Origin: Shouchella lonarensis
GTDB taxonomy: Bacteria; Bacillota; Bacilli; Bacillales; Bacillaceae_D
Reading direction: 5' to 3'
Length of the DNA: 64,000 nt
NCBI RefSeq assembly: GCF_900096965.1
Contig: NZ_FMYM01000003.1
Coordinates: forward strand, 62,001 to 126,000
Shown one piece after another: positions 45,328 to 55,997 of the stretch. Every line of letters starts with the position of its first letter. Position 1 is the stretch's first letter. The notes under the pieces were generated by a model. It saw only the letters and a program-made list of their open reading frames with translations, was not told the DNA's origin and ran no database searches. The position numbers were made by a program, and so were the translations under genes.

Positions 45328-46473
45328 ATGAAAACAAAAAAAATTGGTATTAGTTGTTACCCGACAGTAGGGGGTTCCGGTGTCGTCGCGACAGAGCTAG
45401 GAAAACAGCTTGCCTCTCGTGGCCACGAAGTCCACTTTATCACGACCGACATTCCTTTCCGATTAGACGATAAAGTGTATGCAAACATTTATTTTCATGA
45501 AGTCGAAGTGAATCAATACGCGGTATTTAAACACCCACCCCATGACTTAACGGTGGCGAGTAAGATGGCGGAAATCATTCGTACGCATGAGCTGGATATT
45601 TTACATGTTCATTATGCGGTGCCTCACGCCGTATGTGCGATTTTGGCGCGGCAAATGAGTGGGAGAGATGTGAAAATTGTGACGACGTTGCATGGAACGG
45701 ATATTACTGTACTCGGCTGGGACCCGTCTTTGCGCCAGTTAATTCGTTTTGGGGTGGAAGAGTCAGATGCGGTGACAGCTGTGTCGGCGGATTTAGTGCG
45801 CGCGACAAACAAGCTTGTCGGAACGGATAAGCCGATTGAAACGATTTATAATTTTATTGATGAATCAATTTATTACCCCAAGCCGGTCGCGACATTGCGG
45901 GGCTGTTACGGCATTGCTGAGGACGAGGATGTGCTCATTCATATTTCCAATTACCGTCCGGTCAAGCGTGTCCTAGACATCGTGAAGACGTTTCATTTCA
46001 TTAGCAAACGGCGGCGGGCAAAGTTGTTACTCATTGGTAATGGACCGGAAATTCCAATTGCTCGGCAGTATATTATGGAACATGACTTAGAAGAAAATGT
46101 GCTCGTCCTCGGGAACCAAAAACATATTGTTGAGTTGCTTTCTATGAGTGATTTGTTGCTATTGTTAAGTGAGAAAGAGAGCTTTGGTCTTGTTGCGTTG
46201 GAAGCGATGGCATGCGGGGTGCCGGTGATCGCGACAAATATCGGAGGCATTCCGGAAGTTGTTGAGGACGGGGTGACGGGATTTTTATGTCCGGTAAACG
46301 ATCCAGAAACAGCGAGTCAACGCGCGCTCACATTGTTGGAAAATGATGTATTGCGTGCGCAATTTAAAGAGGCGGCGCTTGCGCGTGTGCGAAACATGTT
46401 TTACTCGCAAGATGTGGTTGATCAGTATGAGCAATTATATGAAAGTTTGTTATTAAAGGATGGATGCTTGTGA
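45328..46473 (+). CDS. bshA: N-acetyl-alpha-D-glucosaminyl L-malate synthase BshA
   Basis: 381 residues, GT4 glycosyltransferase that joins GlcNAc to L-malate, the first step of bacillithiol synthesis. ISCYPTVGGSGVVATELGKQ, LHGTDITVLGWDP and the donor-site motif EKESFGLVALEAMACGVPVI are seen. Overlaps cca by 4 nt (GTGA). Confidence 0.95.
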   Translation: MKTKKIGISCYPTVGGSGVVATELGKQLASRGHEVHFITTDIPFRLDDKVYANIYFHEVEVNQYAVFKHPPHDLTVASKMAEIIRTHELDILHVHYAVPHAVCAILARQMSGRDVKIVTTLHGTDITVLGWDPSLRQLIRFGVEESDAVTAVSADLVRATNKLVGTDKPIETIYNFIDESIYYPKPVATLRGCYGIAEDEDVLIHISNYRPVKRVLDIVKTFHFISKRRRAKLLLIGNGPEIPIARQYIMEHDLEENVLVLGNQKHIVELLSMSDLLLLLSEKESFGLVALEAMACGVPVIATNIGGIPEVVEDGVTGFLCPVNDPETASQRALTLLENDVLRAQFKEAALARVRNMFYSQDVVDQYEQLYESLLLKDGCL

Positions 46474-47591
46474 GTGTCGAAAAAGCATATCCAGTGTTGC
46501 GGTGCTTGCATGAAGCGGGGTATGAAGCTTACGTTGTGGGTGGCGCCGTAAGAGATACGTTACTTGCGCGCCCTGTCCATGATTTAGACGTGGCAACTTC
46601 GGCAGATGCTGCGACGGTGCGGAAATTATTTCCAAAAACAGTCCAGATGAATGAGCGACATGAGACGGTCCTATTGTTTCACAACGGGGTACCTGTCGAA
46701 GTGACGATGTTTAAAGGTGAGACGCTAGAAGCGGATTTACAAAAGCGTGATCTCACAATCAATAGCCTTGCGATGACAGCGGAAGGGGCGCTCATTGATG
46801 TTGTCGGTGGACAAGCCGATTTACAAATCGGTATTTTGCGTGCGTATGCACCTGAGGATGTGTTTGTCGATGACCCGCTTCGGCTGTTACGGGTGGCCCG
46901 CTTCCAGAGCGAGCTCGGGTTTCGTGTCGATGAAATGTTACAGGCTGAAATGACGGCGCGGCGCGCGCAACTGACAAATGTCGCAAACGAGCGCGTTGCC
47001 GCTGAGCTTGAACGGTTGTTTGCGGGGGCGTTTGCGCAAGCATCACTATCATTGTTACATCATACCGGGGTTGGGGCACATATTGCGGTTTTTCCATTGA
47101 CAGACGCGCGCTATCAGCAGTTGCGGACGCTACCGGATGAGCACTGGGATGATGGTGTGCGGGTATGGCTGGAAGTGGCAGTGAGCCTAGGCGAAGTGGG
47201 CTTTTTAGCAGCACTTCCGATTGCAAAGAAGCAAAAGCAATCAGTAAAACAGGCATATGCTGGTTACATAAAACGGCAAATGGCAGCTTTAAATGATTGG
47301 GAGCTATATGAACTCGGATTGCCGCTCGCCCAGTTAATTGAAGATGTGCGACGCTCTCGGGGTGAAGATGCCATTTCTCGTGTAGTATTGGCGCAACAGT
47401 ATGAGGCGCTACCGATCCAGTCACGTCATGCTCTTGCCATAAATGGCCATGATTTACTCGCTGTATCGGGGAAAAAGCCTGGCCCGTGGCTCGCTGCTGC
47501 ACTAGAAAAAGCGGAATATGCAGTGGTGACAGGGGTAGTGGCAAATGAGCGCGCTGCTTTACAATCGTTTTTGCAAGGAGAGATAGGATGA
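46470..47591 (+). CDS. cca: CCA tRNA nucleotidyltransferase
   Basis: 373 residues from GTG 46470, 9 nt after AAAGGA; ATG 46464 is an alternative. Class II motifs VGGAVRDTLLARPVHDLDVA, RDLTINSLAMTAEGALIDVV and RLLRVARFQSELGFRVD are present. Adds or repairs the 3' CCA end of tRNAs. Coupled to bshA and birA by overlapping stop/start codons. Confidence 0.94.
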   Translation: MSVEKAYPVLRCLHEAGYEAYVVGGAVRDTLLARPVHDLDVATSADAATVRKLFPKTVQMNERHETVLLFHNGVPVEVTMFKGETLEADLQKRDLTINSLAMTAEGALIDVVGGQADLQIGILRAYAPEDVFVDDPLRLLRVARFQSELGFRVDEMLQAEMTARRAQLTNVANERVAAELERLFAGAFAQASLSLLHHTGVGAHIAVFPLTDARYQQLRTLPDEHWDDGVRVWLEVAVSLGEVGFLAALPIAKKQKQSVKQAYAGYIKRQMAALNDWELYELGLPLAQLIEDVRRSRGEDAISRVVLAQQYEALPIQSRHALAINGHDLLAVSGKKPGPWLAAALEKAEYAVVTGVVANERAALQSFLQGEIG

Positions 47592-48559
47592 AAGAAAAAA
47601 TTTTATCGTTACTAAATGAGAAAACGTACGTATCAGGTGAGGAAATTAGCCAGCAGCTCGGTGTGTCGCGTACAGCGATATGGAAACAAATGAAAGCGCT
47701 CGTTGCTGAAGGATATACGTTTGATGCTGTCACGCGCAAAGGGTACCGCATTGTTTCGCGTCCCGACACATTAAAAAGTTATGACATTTGGCCATATTTA
47801 ACCACATCATTCCTGGGTCGACACATTCATGATTACGAGGTGGTGTCATCCACACAGTTTGTTGCCCATGAGTACGCGAATAAAGAGGCACCAGAAGGGA
47901 CACTCATTGTCGCGGATGCGCAACAACAAGGGCGAGGACGGCTGGCGCGTCCGTGGCAGTCAAAGCAAGGTGTCGGTATTTCAATGAGCTTGTTACTGAG
48001 GCCGCAAATTGAGCCGCAGCGTGCGCCGCAATTAACGTTACTAGCAGCTGTGGCGGTTGTTCGTGCGATTGAACAAGTAAGTGGACTCTCTTGTGATATT
48101 AAGTGGCCGAACGATATTTTGTATAAAGGAAAAAAATTGGTCGGTATTTTAACGGAGATGGCCGCAGACCCAGACTGGGTCAAATATGTCATTGTTGGGA
48201 TGGGTGTGAATTGTCATCATGAGCGAGAAGATTTTGCAGATGGTTTGGCAGATGTGGCGACATCCATTCAATTAGAAACAGGGAAACGAATTTCGCGTGC
48301 TAACCTCGTCGCGGCAACTATAAATGAATTTGAATGGTTGTATGAGGCTTATGTGGAGGAAGGATTTATGGCGATCAAGCCGTTGTGGGAAGCACGGGCG
48401 ATTAGCTTACATACATATGTGCACGTCCGAACGTCGCGTGAGACGTTACATGGTTATGCGCTTGGGATCACTGATGATGGGCGCTTACGAGTGCGGGATG
48501 AGGGTGGCGACATCCATTTGGTTTATTCAGCCGATATTGAGTTAGACACAACACGGTAA
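47588..48559 (+). CDS. birA: Biotin-[acetyl-CoA-carboxylase] ligase / biotin repressor
   Basis: 323 residues. An N-terminal helix-turn-helix (SGEEISQQLGVSRTAIWKQM) makes it the bifunctional repressor type; the ligase domain has QQGRGRLARPWQSKQGVGI and IKWPNDILYKGKKLVGIL. ATGA overlap with cca. Confidence 0.95.
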   Translation: MKEKILSLLNEKTYVSGEEISQQLGVSRTAIWKQMKALVAEGYTFDAVTRKGYRIVSRPDTLKSYDIWPYLTTSFLGRHIHDYEVVSSTQFVAHEYANKEAPEGTLIVADAQQQGRGRLARPWQSKQGVGISMSLLLRPQIEPQRAPQLTLLAAVAVVRAIEQVSGLSCDIKWPNDILYKGKKLVGILTEMAADPDWVKYVIVGMGVNCHHEREDFADGLADVATSIQLETGKRISRANLVAATINEFEWLYEAYVEEGFMAIKPLWEARAISLHTYVHVRTSRETLHGYALGITDDGRLRVRDEGGDIHLVYSADIELDTTR

Positions 48560-48564
48560 TCGTA

Positions 48565-48808
48565 TGATATACTAGAAGCGCAAGGGCTGTATCTGTAAGA
48601 ACGGCACCGATCATAGGGCTTTCTTCACTTGTTTTGGGGAAGAATGGCCTGTAGTTAGGGAAAGGATACGTGCATATTGAATGAGCTCTGATTCCATCAG
48701 GAACAGAGACTCCTGAGAAAATGTGCGCTGCTTGATAATGAATCAAGCAATCCTGGCCGTTTCATGCAGTTCGATTTGAACACATGAAACTGTAAGGAGA
48801 GATTGAAT
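48565..48808 (+). promoter_or_regulatory. Promoter and structured leader of panBCD
   Basis: An extended -10 (TGA-TATACT, 48565-48573) lies just after birA. The following about 220 nt have no gene but several hairpins: CTCTG(A)TTCC-atca-GGAACAGAG with a bulged A, GCTTGAT/ATCAAGC, and GTTTCATG/CATGAAAC directly before the panB ribosome binding site. This may be the 'pan' leader RNA motif known upstream of panB in Bacillales; I cannot confirm the match. Confidence 0.45.
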
Positions 48809-49645
48809 ATGAAGACAACGAAGACATTTTTGCAAATGAAAAAAGAGGGTGTACCAATCGCGATGTTAACGGCGTATGACGCACCATCTGCACGCTTAGC
48901 TGAACGAGCAGGGGTTGACATGATCCTCGTTGGCGATTCGCTTGGAATGGTTGTGCTTGGCTATAATTCGACTGTACCCGTAACAGTCGATGATATTGTG
49001 CTGCATACAAAAGCGGTGAAACGTGGCGCGCCGAGCACATTTGTTGTTGCTGATTTGCCGTTTTTTTCTTATCATACGTCTTTTAGTGAGACTGCCACAC
49101 ATGTACGTAGGCTCATTCAAGAAGCTGGGGCAGATGCAGTTAAGCTTGAAGGTGGATATGAGCGAGTCGAGACGGTACGACAGCTCGTGCAAGCGGGTGT
49201 GCCTGTTGTCGGGCATGTCGGTTTAACACCACAATCAGTGGGTGTACTAGGTGGTTACCGCGTGCAAGGAAAGGAAGAAGATGATGCACGTCGCATCGTT
49301 GAAGAAGCGAAGGCACTAGAGCAAGCGGGTATTCTCGCGCTCGTAGTCGAATGTGTCCCGCAACAACTAGGTCAGCTACTCTCACAAACGTTGACGATTC
49401 CTGTCATTGGGATCGGTGCAGGTGAGACGGATGGTCAAGTGCTTGTTTACCATGATGTCATCGGGTATGAATCGGCACACATTCCAAAGTTTGTGAAGCA
49501 ATATGCGAACGTTTCGGAAGTAATTGAAGCAGGACTACAAAGCTACGTTGATGATGTAAAGGTGCGTAAGTTTCCCGAGAAAACCCATATGTATATGACG
49601 AAACAAGCAGAAAAGCTGTCGTTATACGGGGGCGAACAAAAATGA
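48809..49645 (+). CDS. panB: 3-methyl-2-oxobutanoate hydroxymethyltransferase
   Basis: 278 residues from ATG 48809, 7 nt after AAGGAGAG. First step of pantothenate synthesis. Motifs [40 protein letters not shown] and [20 protein letters not shown] are seen. Overlaps panC by 4 nt. Confidence 0.96.
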   Translation: MKTTKTFLQMKKEGVPIAMLTAYDAPSARLAERAGVDMILVGDSLGMVVLGYNSTVPVTVDDIVLHTKAVKRGAPSTFVVADLPFFSYHTSFSETATHVRRLIQEAGADAVKLEGGYERVETVRQLVQAGVPVVGHVGLTPQSVGVLGGYRVQGKEEDDARRIVEEAKALEQAGILALVVECVPQQLGQLLSQTLTIPVIGIGAGETDGQVLVYHDVIGYESAHIPKFVKQYANVSEVIEAGLQSYVDDVKVRKFPEKTHMYMTKQAEKLSLYGGEQK

Positions 49646-50505
49646 TTGTTGCAAAGACGATTGCTGCGCTCACATCAGCACTCGCCCCCTATCGGGAACA
49701 AGGAAAGACCATCGGCTTTGTGCCGACGATGGGCGCGCTTCACGAGGGACATGTGTCACTCATCGAAGCAGCGCGTCAGAAAAGTGATGTCGTCGTGCTC
49801 AGCATATTCGTTAACCGGCTCCAATTTGGTCCTGGGGAAGACTTTGATGCGTACCCGCGCAATGTTGCGCATGATTGTGACATCGCGAAACAAGCGGGGT
49901 GTGACGTTGTGTTTGCCCCTGCCGAAGCAGAGCTGTATCCAGAAACACCCATGCATATCGTAACCGTGCGTGAAGGAGCCGATGTGTTGTGTGGAAAAAG
50001 TCGTCCGGGTCATTTTGACGGTGTTGCAACAATTGTGTTAAAATTATTCGGTGTTGTGCAGCCAACGTATGCGTTTTTTGGCGAAAAAGATGCCCAGCAA
50101 GTGGCGATTATTTCGCAACTCATTCGCGAGTTTTATTTGCCAATCACACTTGTTGTTTGTCCAACAGTGCGGGAAACTGATGGCTTGGCACGAAGTTCTC
50201 GCAATACGTATTTGACAGCGGAAGAGCGTGCACTTGCGCCAGTGTTATATGAAGCATTACAAGCGGCAAAGCAGTGCGTGCAACAAGGAGAACGTGATGT
50301 TGCGACACTCGTTCAAATTATACGCACGAGGTTAGCGCAACTGCCCCTTGGAGAAATTGATTATGTTGAAGCCTATACGTATCCGTCGTTAAAGCGAGTA
50401 GTGATTGGAAAAGATAAGATGATTTTAGCACTTGCGTATCGCTTTCCATCCGCGCGTTTAATTGATCATATACAATTGGACTTTGCTAATAGAGAAATGG
50501 AGTGA
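49642..50505 (+). CDS. panC: Pantothenate synthetase (pantoate-beta-alanine ligase)
   Basis: 287 residues. The HIGH-like site is [53 protein letters not shown] and [13 protein letters not shown] are characteristic. Member of panBCD. Confidence 0.96.
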   Translation: MIVAKTIAALTSALAPYREQGKTIGFVPTMGALHEGHVSLIEAARQKSDVVVLSIFVNRLQFGPGEDFDAYPRNVAHDCDIAKQAGCDVVFAPAEAELYPETPMHIVTVREGADVLCGKSRPGHFDGVATIVLKLFGVVQPTYAFFGEKDAQQVAIISQLIREFYLPITLVVCPTVRETDGLARSSRNTYLTAEERALAPVLYEALQAAKQCVQQGERDVATLVQIIRTRLAQLPLGEIDYVEAYTYPSLKRVVIGKDKMILALAYRFPSARLIDHIQLDFANREME

Positions 50506-50511
50506 CGAAAG

Positions 50512-50895
50512 ATGTATCGTACGATGATGAAAGGCAAACTGCATCGCGCCCGCGTCACAGAGGCAAATTTAAATTATGTTGGTAGTATTACCATTGATGA
50601 GGATTTAATGGATGCAGTCGATATATTGGAAAATGAGAAGGTACAAATTGTCAATAATAATAACGGCCAAAGATTTGAAACGTATGTCATTAAAGGTCCA
50701 CGCGGACAACGCGATATTTGTATAAATGGTGCAGCAGCTCGGTTAGTTCAGCCGGGTGACGTTGTCATTATTTTGTCTTATGCAATGATGTCTACAGATG
50801 AGGTGAAAACGCATGTTCCTCGTGTAGCGATCATGAATGAGCACAATGAGATTGATGAAATGTTAGGAACAGAGCCAGCTTCTACCGTTCGATAA
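50512..50895 (+). CDS. panD: Aspartate 1-decarboxylase proenzyme
   Basis: 127 residues. Pyruvoyl enzyme; self-cleavage is expected at the Gly-Ser of [37 protein letters not shown] is typical. Makes beta-alanine for PanC. Confidence 0.96.
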   Translation: MYRTMMKGKLHRARVTEANLNYVGSITIDEDLMDAVDILENEKVQIVNNNNGQRFETYVIKGPRGQRDICINGAAARLVQPGDVVIILSYAMMSTDEVKTHVPRVAIMNEHNEIDEMLGTEPASTVR

Positions 50896-50904
50896 TCCGC
50901 ATAT

Positions 50905-50963
50905 TCCCCTTTTTCCTGTTGCACACTTATAAGTAAGATATGCAATAGGGAGGGGATTTTTTT
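50905..50963 (+). terminator. Terminator after panD overlapping the next ribosome binding site
   Basis: Stem from TCCCCT (50905-50910), CCT and TTGCA paired with TGCAA, AGG and AGGGGA (to 50956), followed by seven T. The 3' arm contains the AGGGGA that would serve the TTG start at 50962. Confidence 0.65.
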
Positions 50964-51891
50964 GCATCAATTTATTTCACAGTGGCAGACATTATACGAG
51001 CATGCGCGTACGACACCAATTGCAGGCGATCATCCATATGTGAAAACATTGGAACATATGACGCAGCAATTATTGAACTTATGGGGAACGATGGATGAGC
51101 AATTGCAAGCATTAAAGCACGAATTGGCAAACCGGCGCGCATTTTTGGCTTATGAAACAAAAGGAACAGAATTGTTTGCGGCGGACTGTTTTGAACAAGC
51201 GCTTGAACAATTACAGACAGAAGAAGCATGTGGTGAAGCAGATTGCGTTCGCCGGCTGTACGTTGGTTATGCGGCGCTCTATACGGAGAAAAACGAGTGT
51301 GCGCGCGACCATTTTGCTTACGTATTACAAGTCGCTGTCACACCGCTTTTAACGCATTTTGCTTATTTTGGCTTAGGGTTACTTGCGATGGTCAGACATG
51401 ATTGGGAACAGGCGATCATTCATTTTGAACGAGCAGAATCACTCACATCCAATACGGATGTCGTATATAATTTAGGTGTATGTTATTATTTACTTGGTGC
51501 ATATGAGAGCGCGGCGTGCTATTTCCATACGTATGTCAATCGACATGAAGATTGTGATGTCTATGTGTTGTGGGGATTATCATTAATGAAAGCAGGTCGT
51601 GTTGAAGAGGGGAAAAAGGTGTGGCTTGCGAGTGCGGCGTTAACGGATTCAGATGCCTTGCTTGCCCGACTTGCGGAATCAGCAGAGTGGTTTGGTGTGC
51701 ATGATCTTGCTTGTCATTGTTACGAGCAGCTCATGCAGATAAATGGGGAAACGATCCCGTTATTACACGGTTTTGCCTGGAATAAAGCGCTAAGTGGGGA
51801 TGAGGAAGGGTTGCTTCTCTTAGCAACATTAGGACAAGCAGACGCAGAAGCCCATCGGTCATGGTGCCTTCTTCACGAAGCAACAAAATAA
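50962..51891 (+). CDS. Tetratricopeptide-repeat protein, hypothetical
   Basis: 309 residues with several TPR-like helical pairs (AYFGLGLLAMVRHDWEQAII, then VVYNLGVCYYLLGAYESAAC). No signal peptide or membrane helix. The start TTG 50962 follows GGGAGGGGA, which lies in the stem of the panD terminator; translation from a later start cannot be excluded. Between panD and dinG, where B. subtilis has no such gene as far as I recall. Function unknown. Confidence 0.7.
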   Translation: MHQFISQWQTLYEHARTTPIAGDHPYVKTLEHMTQQLLNLWGTMDEQLQALKHELANRRAFLAYETKGTELFAADCFEQALEQLQTEEACGEADCVRRLYVGYAALYTEKNECARDHFAYVLQVAVTPLLTHFAYFGLGLLAMVRHDWEQAIIHFERAESLTSNTDVVYNLGVCYYLLGAYESAACYFHTYVNRHEDCDVYVLWGLSLMKAGRVEEGKKVWLASAALTDSDALLARLAESAEWFGVHDLACHCYEQLMQINGETIPLLHGFAWNKALSGDEEGLLLLATLGQADAEAHRSWCLLHEATK

Positions 51892-51930
51892 CTAAAGAAG
51901 AAATCGCGCCAGGGGAGCTGAGATATTCAT

Positions 51931-54678
51931 ATGTCAGAGCGATTTGTCATTGTAGATTTAGAAACGACAGGTAATACACCAACACAAGGGGCACGAATTA
52001 TTCAAATAGGGGCAGTGAAAGTCGAAGGCCGAAAGATCATTGACCGTTTTAATACGTTTGTCGATCCGGCTTGCGAAATCCCACCTTTTATTGCGGAATT
52101 AACAGGAATTACTGCCGCAGAAGTGAAGGGGGCGCCGGCTTTTGCTGAGGTTGCTCCGCAGTTGCTGGCGTTTATGGACGGGTGCGCGTTTGTGGCGCAT
52201 AACGTTCCTTTTGATCAAGGTTTTTTAACGGCGCAATTAGACATGGAAGGCTATCACTGGTTGCCACAGGTCAGTTTTGACACAGTTGAAATGAGCCGGG
52301 TGTTATTCCCGAGCCAGGATAGTTACAAGTTATCGGAACTCAGCGGTTTTTTGGCGCTTAACCATACGCGTCCGCACCAAGCAGACAGTGACGCGCTAAT
52401 AACTGCTGAGTTATTTCTTTCATTGGTACATAAATTGGAATCACTTCCACTTGCAACATTGCAACAACTGGATAAGGTTACTTTACGCTTATCCAGTGAT
52501 TGGTCCCAACTTATCCGTCCAGTCATAAAGAAAAAGATGAATATTCATGCGGCATTGGCAGAGACACAATATGACATGTTCGGTCAGCTTGTATTAAAGC
52601 GACACGAAGAAAAAAGTGAGAAGCAACCTTCTTTATCTCAACCATCTTTCACGGATACGATGACAACTGCTTTTACGCATGCCACTGACCATGTTGAGGA
52701 TCGCCCAGGTCAGCGTCTCATGATGGAACGAGTATACAAGGCGCTTTCAAGCGAGGCATATTTATTACTTGAAGCAGGCACAGGTACAGGAAAAACATTG
52801 GGCTATTTATTACCAAGTGTACATGTCGCAAAGAAAACTGGAAAGCCTGTCGTTGTGTCTACGTATACCGTGGCGCTGCAAGAACAATTATTACAAGAGG
52901 ATATCCCATTGTTATGTGCACTAGTTGATTTTCCGGTTGAAGCAGCGATATTAAAAGGGCGTCATCATTATTTAGACGTAAAAAAGTTTGAGCGTTCACT
53001 CGCTTATTGTGAAGAGGATTCATACGATGTGTTGCTTACGAAAGCACAAATATTAGTATGGCTACTAGAAACAGCTAATGGGGACCGAACAGAATTGAAT
53101 TTAAGCTCCGGTGGCGAAAATTATTGGTTGACCGTACAGAGTGACTATGGGGACGCGTCAGACCCACGTTGCTTTTATCAACGCGCCCAAATGCATGCGA
53201 CAGAAGCAGATATCATTATTGTCAATCATGCATTATTAATGATCGATACAATACGAGAGGTGCCTGCTCTACCCTCTGTTTCCCATGTCATAGTTGATGA
53301 AGCACATCATTTTGCTGATGTCGCCCGGGATCATTTAGGGACATCATTGCGCTATGTGTCTTATGCCTTTGCATGGCAACGATTGGCACGGTTGCTTGAA
53401 GAGGCAAGTGGTCTTTCATTGCAACTGCAAGCGCAATTAACGCATATGTCAGTCATTCAAGAGGATGTCGACGATTTGTTCCGAATGCTCCGCGCATTTG
53501 TGATGGAGACAGAAGATGGACGAACGGGAAATACAGGGCGGCGTAGTTGTTCGTATGCACCAACTGTCCAAGTTGGTGCGATGTGGCAAGCCATATTTGT
53601 TTGTGCGGAGCGGATTTATACACATGGTTTAAAGTTAATAAAAGTGGTAGACAGCGTGCTTACTTCTTTGCAAGAAGCGCAATGTACGCCTGCTACATAC
53701 GCGAAGATACGTGCGACGAACGAAGCAACCAAAGCAGTTTATCGCCATACGCAAGCACTAAACACGTTACTACTGACCGCTGAAGAAGGATATGTGTATT
53801 GGATTGAGGCAGAGCCAAAGGGAGCGAAAAACGCGACGTATTTATATCGAAAACCAATGGATGTCTCAGACTGTTTAGCAGATCAATTTTTTGCGCGGAA
53901 GCGGAGTGTCGTATTAACATCAGCGACGTTGACAGTGAATGATTCGTTTTCTTACTATGTTGATCAGTTAGGATTAGCGGATTTTGGTGTGGAAACATTA
54001 CAGATTCTTTCTCCATTTGCATATGAAACACAAACGAAATTGCTAATCCCATCAGATGTACCGGATGTGCGTGGGAAGAACGACACATTATTTGTGGATG
54101 ACATTGCCATTAAAATATGGCGTATTGCTGAAGAAACGAATAGAAAGGTGCTTGTGCTGTTCACATCATATGACATGTTGCGCAAAGTATATTATAATGT
54201 AAGGAATTTAAACGAAACACGCTGTCTGCCGTTAATTGGACAAGGGGTCACAAATGGCTCACCAGCGAGGCTATTAAAAATATTTAAACATGAGACAAGC
54301 GGCATTTTATTTGGTACAAACAGTTTTTGGGAAGGCATGGACTTACGCCAAGCCGGCGCTTGCCACCTCGTTATCGTTCGCTTGCCGTTTGCTTCTCCAG
54401 ATGAGCCGTTTGTTCGCGCGCAAATTGAGCAGGCGAAATCGCGTGGCAAAGACCCGTTTAAAACAATATCATTGCCACAAGCGGTGATTCGTTTTAAACA
54501 AGGATTCGGTCGACTCATTCGCTCCACAGCCGACAATGGCGCGGTATTTGTGTTTGATCGTCGTATTGTCACAACAAAGTATGGGGCAACGTTTATTCAG
54601 TCACTCCCGTCCGTTCCCGTCTTAGAGGGGAAACTTGAAGCACTGCTTGAGATGATTTGTAACGAGGGAGAGGAATAA
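51931..54678 (+). CDS. dinG: ATP-dependent helicase/exonuclease DinG
   Basis: 915 residues. The N-terminal DEDD 3'-5' exonuclease domain (FVIVDLETTGNTPTQGARII, then AHNVPFDQGFL) is fused to a superfamily 2 helicase: Walker A EAGTGTGKTLGYLLPS, VDEAHHFADVARDHL, and C-terminal FGTNSFWEGMDLRQAG and FKQGFGRLIRS. DNA repair or R-loop/D-loop processing. The order after the pan genes matches B. subtilis. Confidence 0.94.
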   Translation: MSERFVIVDLETTGNTPTQGARIIQIGAVKVEGRKIIDRFNTFVDPACEIPPFIAELTGITAAEVKGAPAFAEVAPQLLAFMDGCAFVAHNVPFDQGFLTAQLDMEGYHWLPQVSFDTVEMSRVLFPSQDSYKLSELSGFLALNHTRPHQADSDALITAELFLSLVHKLESLPLATLQQLDKVTLRLSSDWSQLIRPVIKKKMNIHAALAETQYDMFGQLVLKRHEEKSEKQPSLSQPSFTDTMTTAFTHATDHVEDRPGQRLMMERVYKALSSEAYLLLEAGTGTGKTLGYLLPSVHVAKKTGKPVVVSTYTVALQEQLLQEDIPLLCALVDFPVEAAILKGRHHYLDVKKFERSLAYCEEDSYDVLLTKAQILVWLLETANGDRTELNLSSGGENYWLTVQSDYGDASDPRCFYQRAQMHATEADIIIVNHALLMIDTIREVPALPSVSHVIVDEAHHFADVARDHLGTSLRYVSYAFAWQRLARLLEEASGLSLQLQAQLTHMSVIQEDVDDLFRMLRAFVMETEDGRTGNTGRRSCSYAPTVQVGAMWQAIFVCAERIYTHGLKLIKVVDSVLTSLQEAQCTPATYAKIRATNEATKAVYRHTQALNTLLLTAEEGYVYWIEAEPKGAKNATYLYRKPMDVSDCLADQFFARKRSVVLTSATLTVNDSFSYYVDQLGLADFGVETLQILSPFAYETQTKLLIPSDVPDVRGKNDTLFVDDIAIKIWRIAEETNRKVLVLFTSYDMLRKVYYNVRNLNETRCLPLIGQGVTNGSPARLLKIFKHETSGILFGTNSFWEGMDLRQAGACHLVIVRLPFASPDEPFVRAQIEQAKSRGKDPFKTISLPQAVIRFKQGFGRLIRSTADNGAVFVFDRRIVTTKYGATFIQSLPSVPVLEGKLEALLEMICNEGEE

Positions 54679-54683
54679 GAGAC

Positions 54684-55991
54684 ATGAAAACAGTTGTAAA
54701 AAATGTGACGATCATCACGATGAACCCTACATTCGAGGTCATAAAGCACGGTTACGTCGTTGTAGAGAAAGGGGTATTCACTGAAGTTTCCCATGGAGAC
54801 CCTCATGATTCATTGTGCGATACAGCCGATCTTGTAGAAAACGGACGTGGAAAATGGTTAATGCCGGGCCTCATTAATACACATGGTCATCCGGCAATGA
54901 GTTTGCTCAGAGGCATTAGCGATGACGCCATATTAGGTGACTGGTTAAAGAGGGACATTTGGCCACTTGAAGGACGCTTTTTAGAAACAACAACAGAAGC
55001 GGCCCGCAACCTTAGTATGATTGAAATGATCGAGTCAGGGACGACAACGTTTTTAGATATGTATCATTTGCATATGCCGCAATTTGCGGAAGTGATCGCG
55101 TCTGTTGGGATGCGTGCAACGCTCATGCGCTCAGTCATCGGGTTATGCGCGGACGCAGAGCGGGAGCAAAAGCTTTTAGAAGCACTCGCCTTTGCAAAAA
55201 CGTGGCATCAGCAAGCAAATGGTCGGATTCAAACGATGCTTGCACCGCATGCACCGTATACTTGTCCACCGGCGTATATCGAACAAATTGTCGCTGCTGC
55301 CCGCGCCGTACATCTACCTGTCCATATGCACGTTGCAGAAACACGACAAGAAGTCGCCAATTTTAAGGAAACATACGCTGTTCATCCAATCGATTTATTA
55401 AACGAAAAAGGCCTTTTAGACAATGTCAACTGGCTTTTTGCCCATTGTGTACATGTAGAACCGCATCACATTGACTTGCTTTCACAAAAGAAAATTGCTG
55501 TTTCTCATAACCCAAAAAGCAATTTAAAACTTGGCTCAGGCATTGCCCCAGTCGCACAAATGCTCGCTTGCGGTGTGACTGTAGGACTCGGCACCGATTC
55601 GGCAGCGTCTAACAATGCGCTTGATTTATTTGAGGAAATGCGCTTTTCTGTTCTGTTACCGCGCGGGATCTCAGAGCAAGCGAATATTGTTAAAACAAAG
55701 CACGGTTTGCAAATGGCGACCATTTTTGGGGCACAAGCGTTACGGTATGATAATCTCGGCGCGATTGCTGTCGGTATGGAAGCTGATTTTATTTTGCTTG
55801 ATTGCGACAGGCCTCACTTGCATCCAACAGAACCTGTTACTTCACACCTCGTATTTGCGGCAAAAGGGTCTGATGTCACGGATGTATATGTACAAGGAAA
55901 GCCTTTGATGAAAGACCGGACGTTGTTGACATTAGACAAAGAACGAATCTTGGCAGAAGCGAACACACAGTTAGCGCTGCTTAAAAAGTAA
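54684..55991 (+). CDS. mtaD: 5'-methylthioadenosine/S-adenosylhomocysteine deaminase (amidohydrolase)
   Basis: 435 residues. Amidohydrolase metal ligands in LINTHGHPAMSLLRG (HxH), HMHVAETRQEV, FAHCVHVEPHHIDLL and LGTDSAASNNALDLFEEMR. Deaminates methylthioadenosine, S-adenosylhomocysteine or related nucleosides. GGGAGAGG lies upstream of the ATG. It sits between dinG and ypmA and so interrupts the B. subtilis order. Confidence 0.87.
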   Translation: MKTVVKNVTIITMNPTFEVIKHGYVVVEKGVFTEVSHGDPHDSLCDTADLVENGRGKWLMPGLINTHGHPAMSLLRGISDDAILGDWLKRDIWPLEGRFLETTTEAARNLSMIEMIESGTTTFLDMYHLHMPQFAEVIASVGMRATLMRSVIGLCADAEREQKLLEALAFAKTWHQQANGRIQTMLAPHAPYTCPPAYIEQIVAAARAVHLPVHMHVAETRQEVANFKETYAVHPIDLLNEKGLLDNVNWLFAHCVHVEPHHIDLLSQKKIAVSHNPKSNLKLGSGIAPVAQMLACGVTVGLGTDSAASNNALDLFEEMRFSVLLPRGISEQANIVKTKHGLQMATIFGAQALRYDNLGAIAVGMEADFILLDCDRPHLHPTEPVTSHLVFAAKGSDVTDVYVQGKPLMKDRTLLTLDKERILAEANTQLALLKK

Positions 55992-55997
55992 ATAAAA

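Noticed and set aside
46792-47769. 325-codon minus-strand frame opposite cca
   Set aside because: Shadow of cca and the birA start; no ribosome binding site and no recognisable domain.
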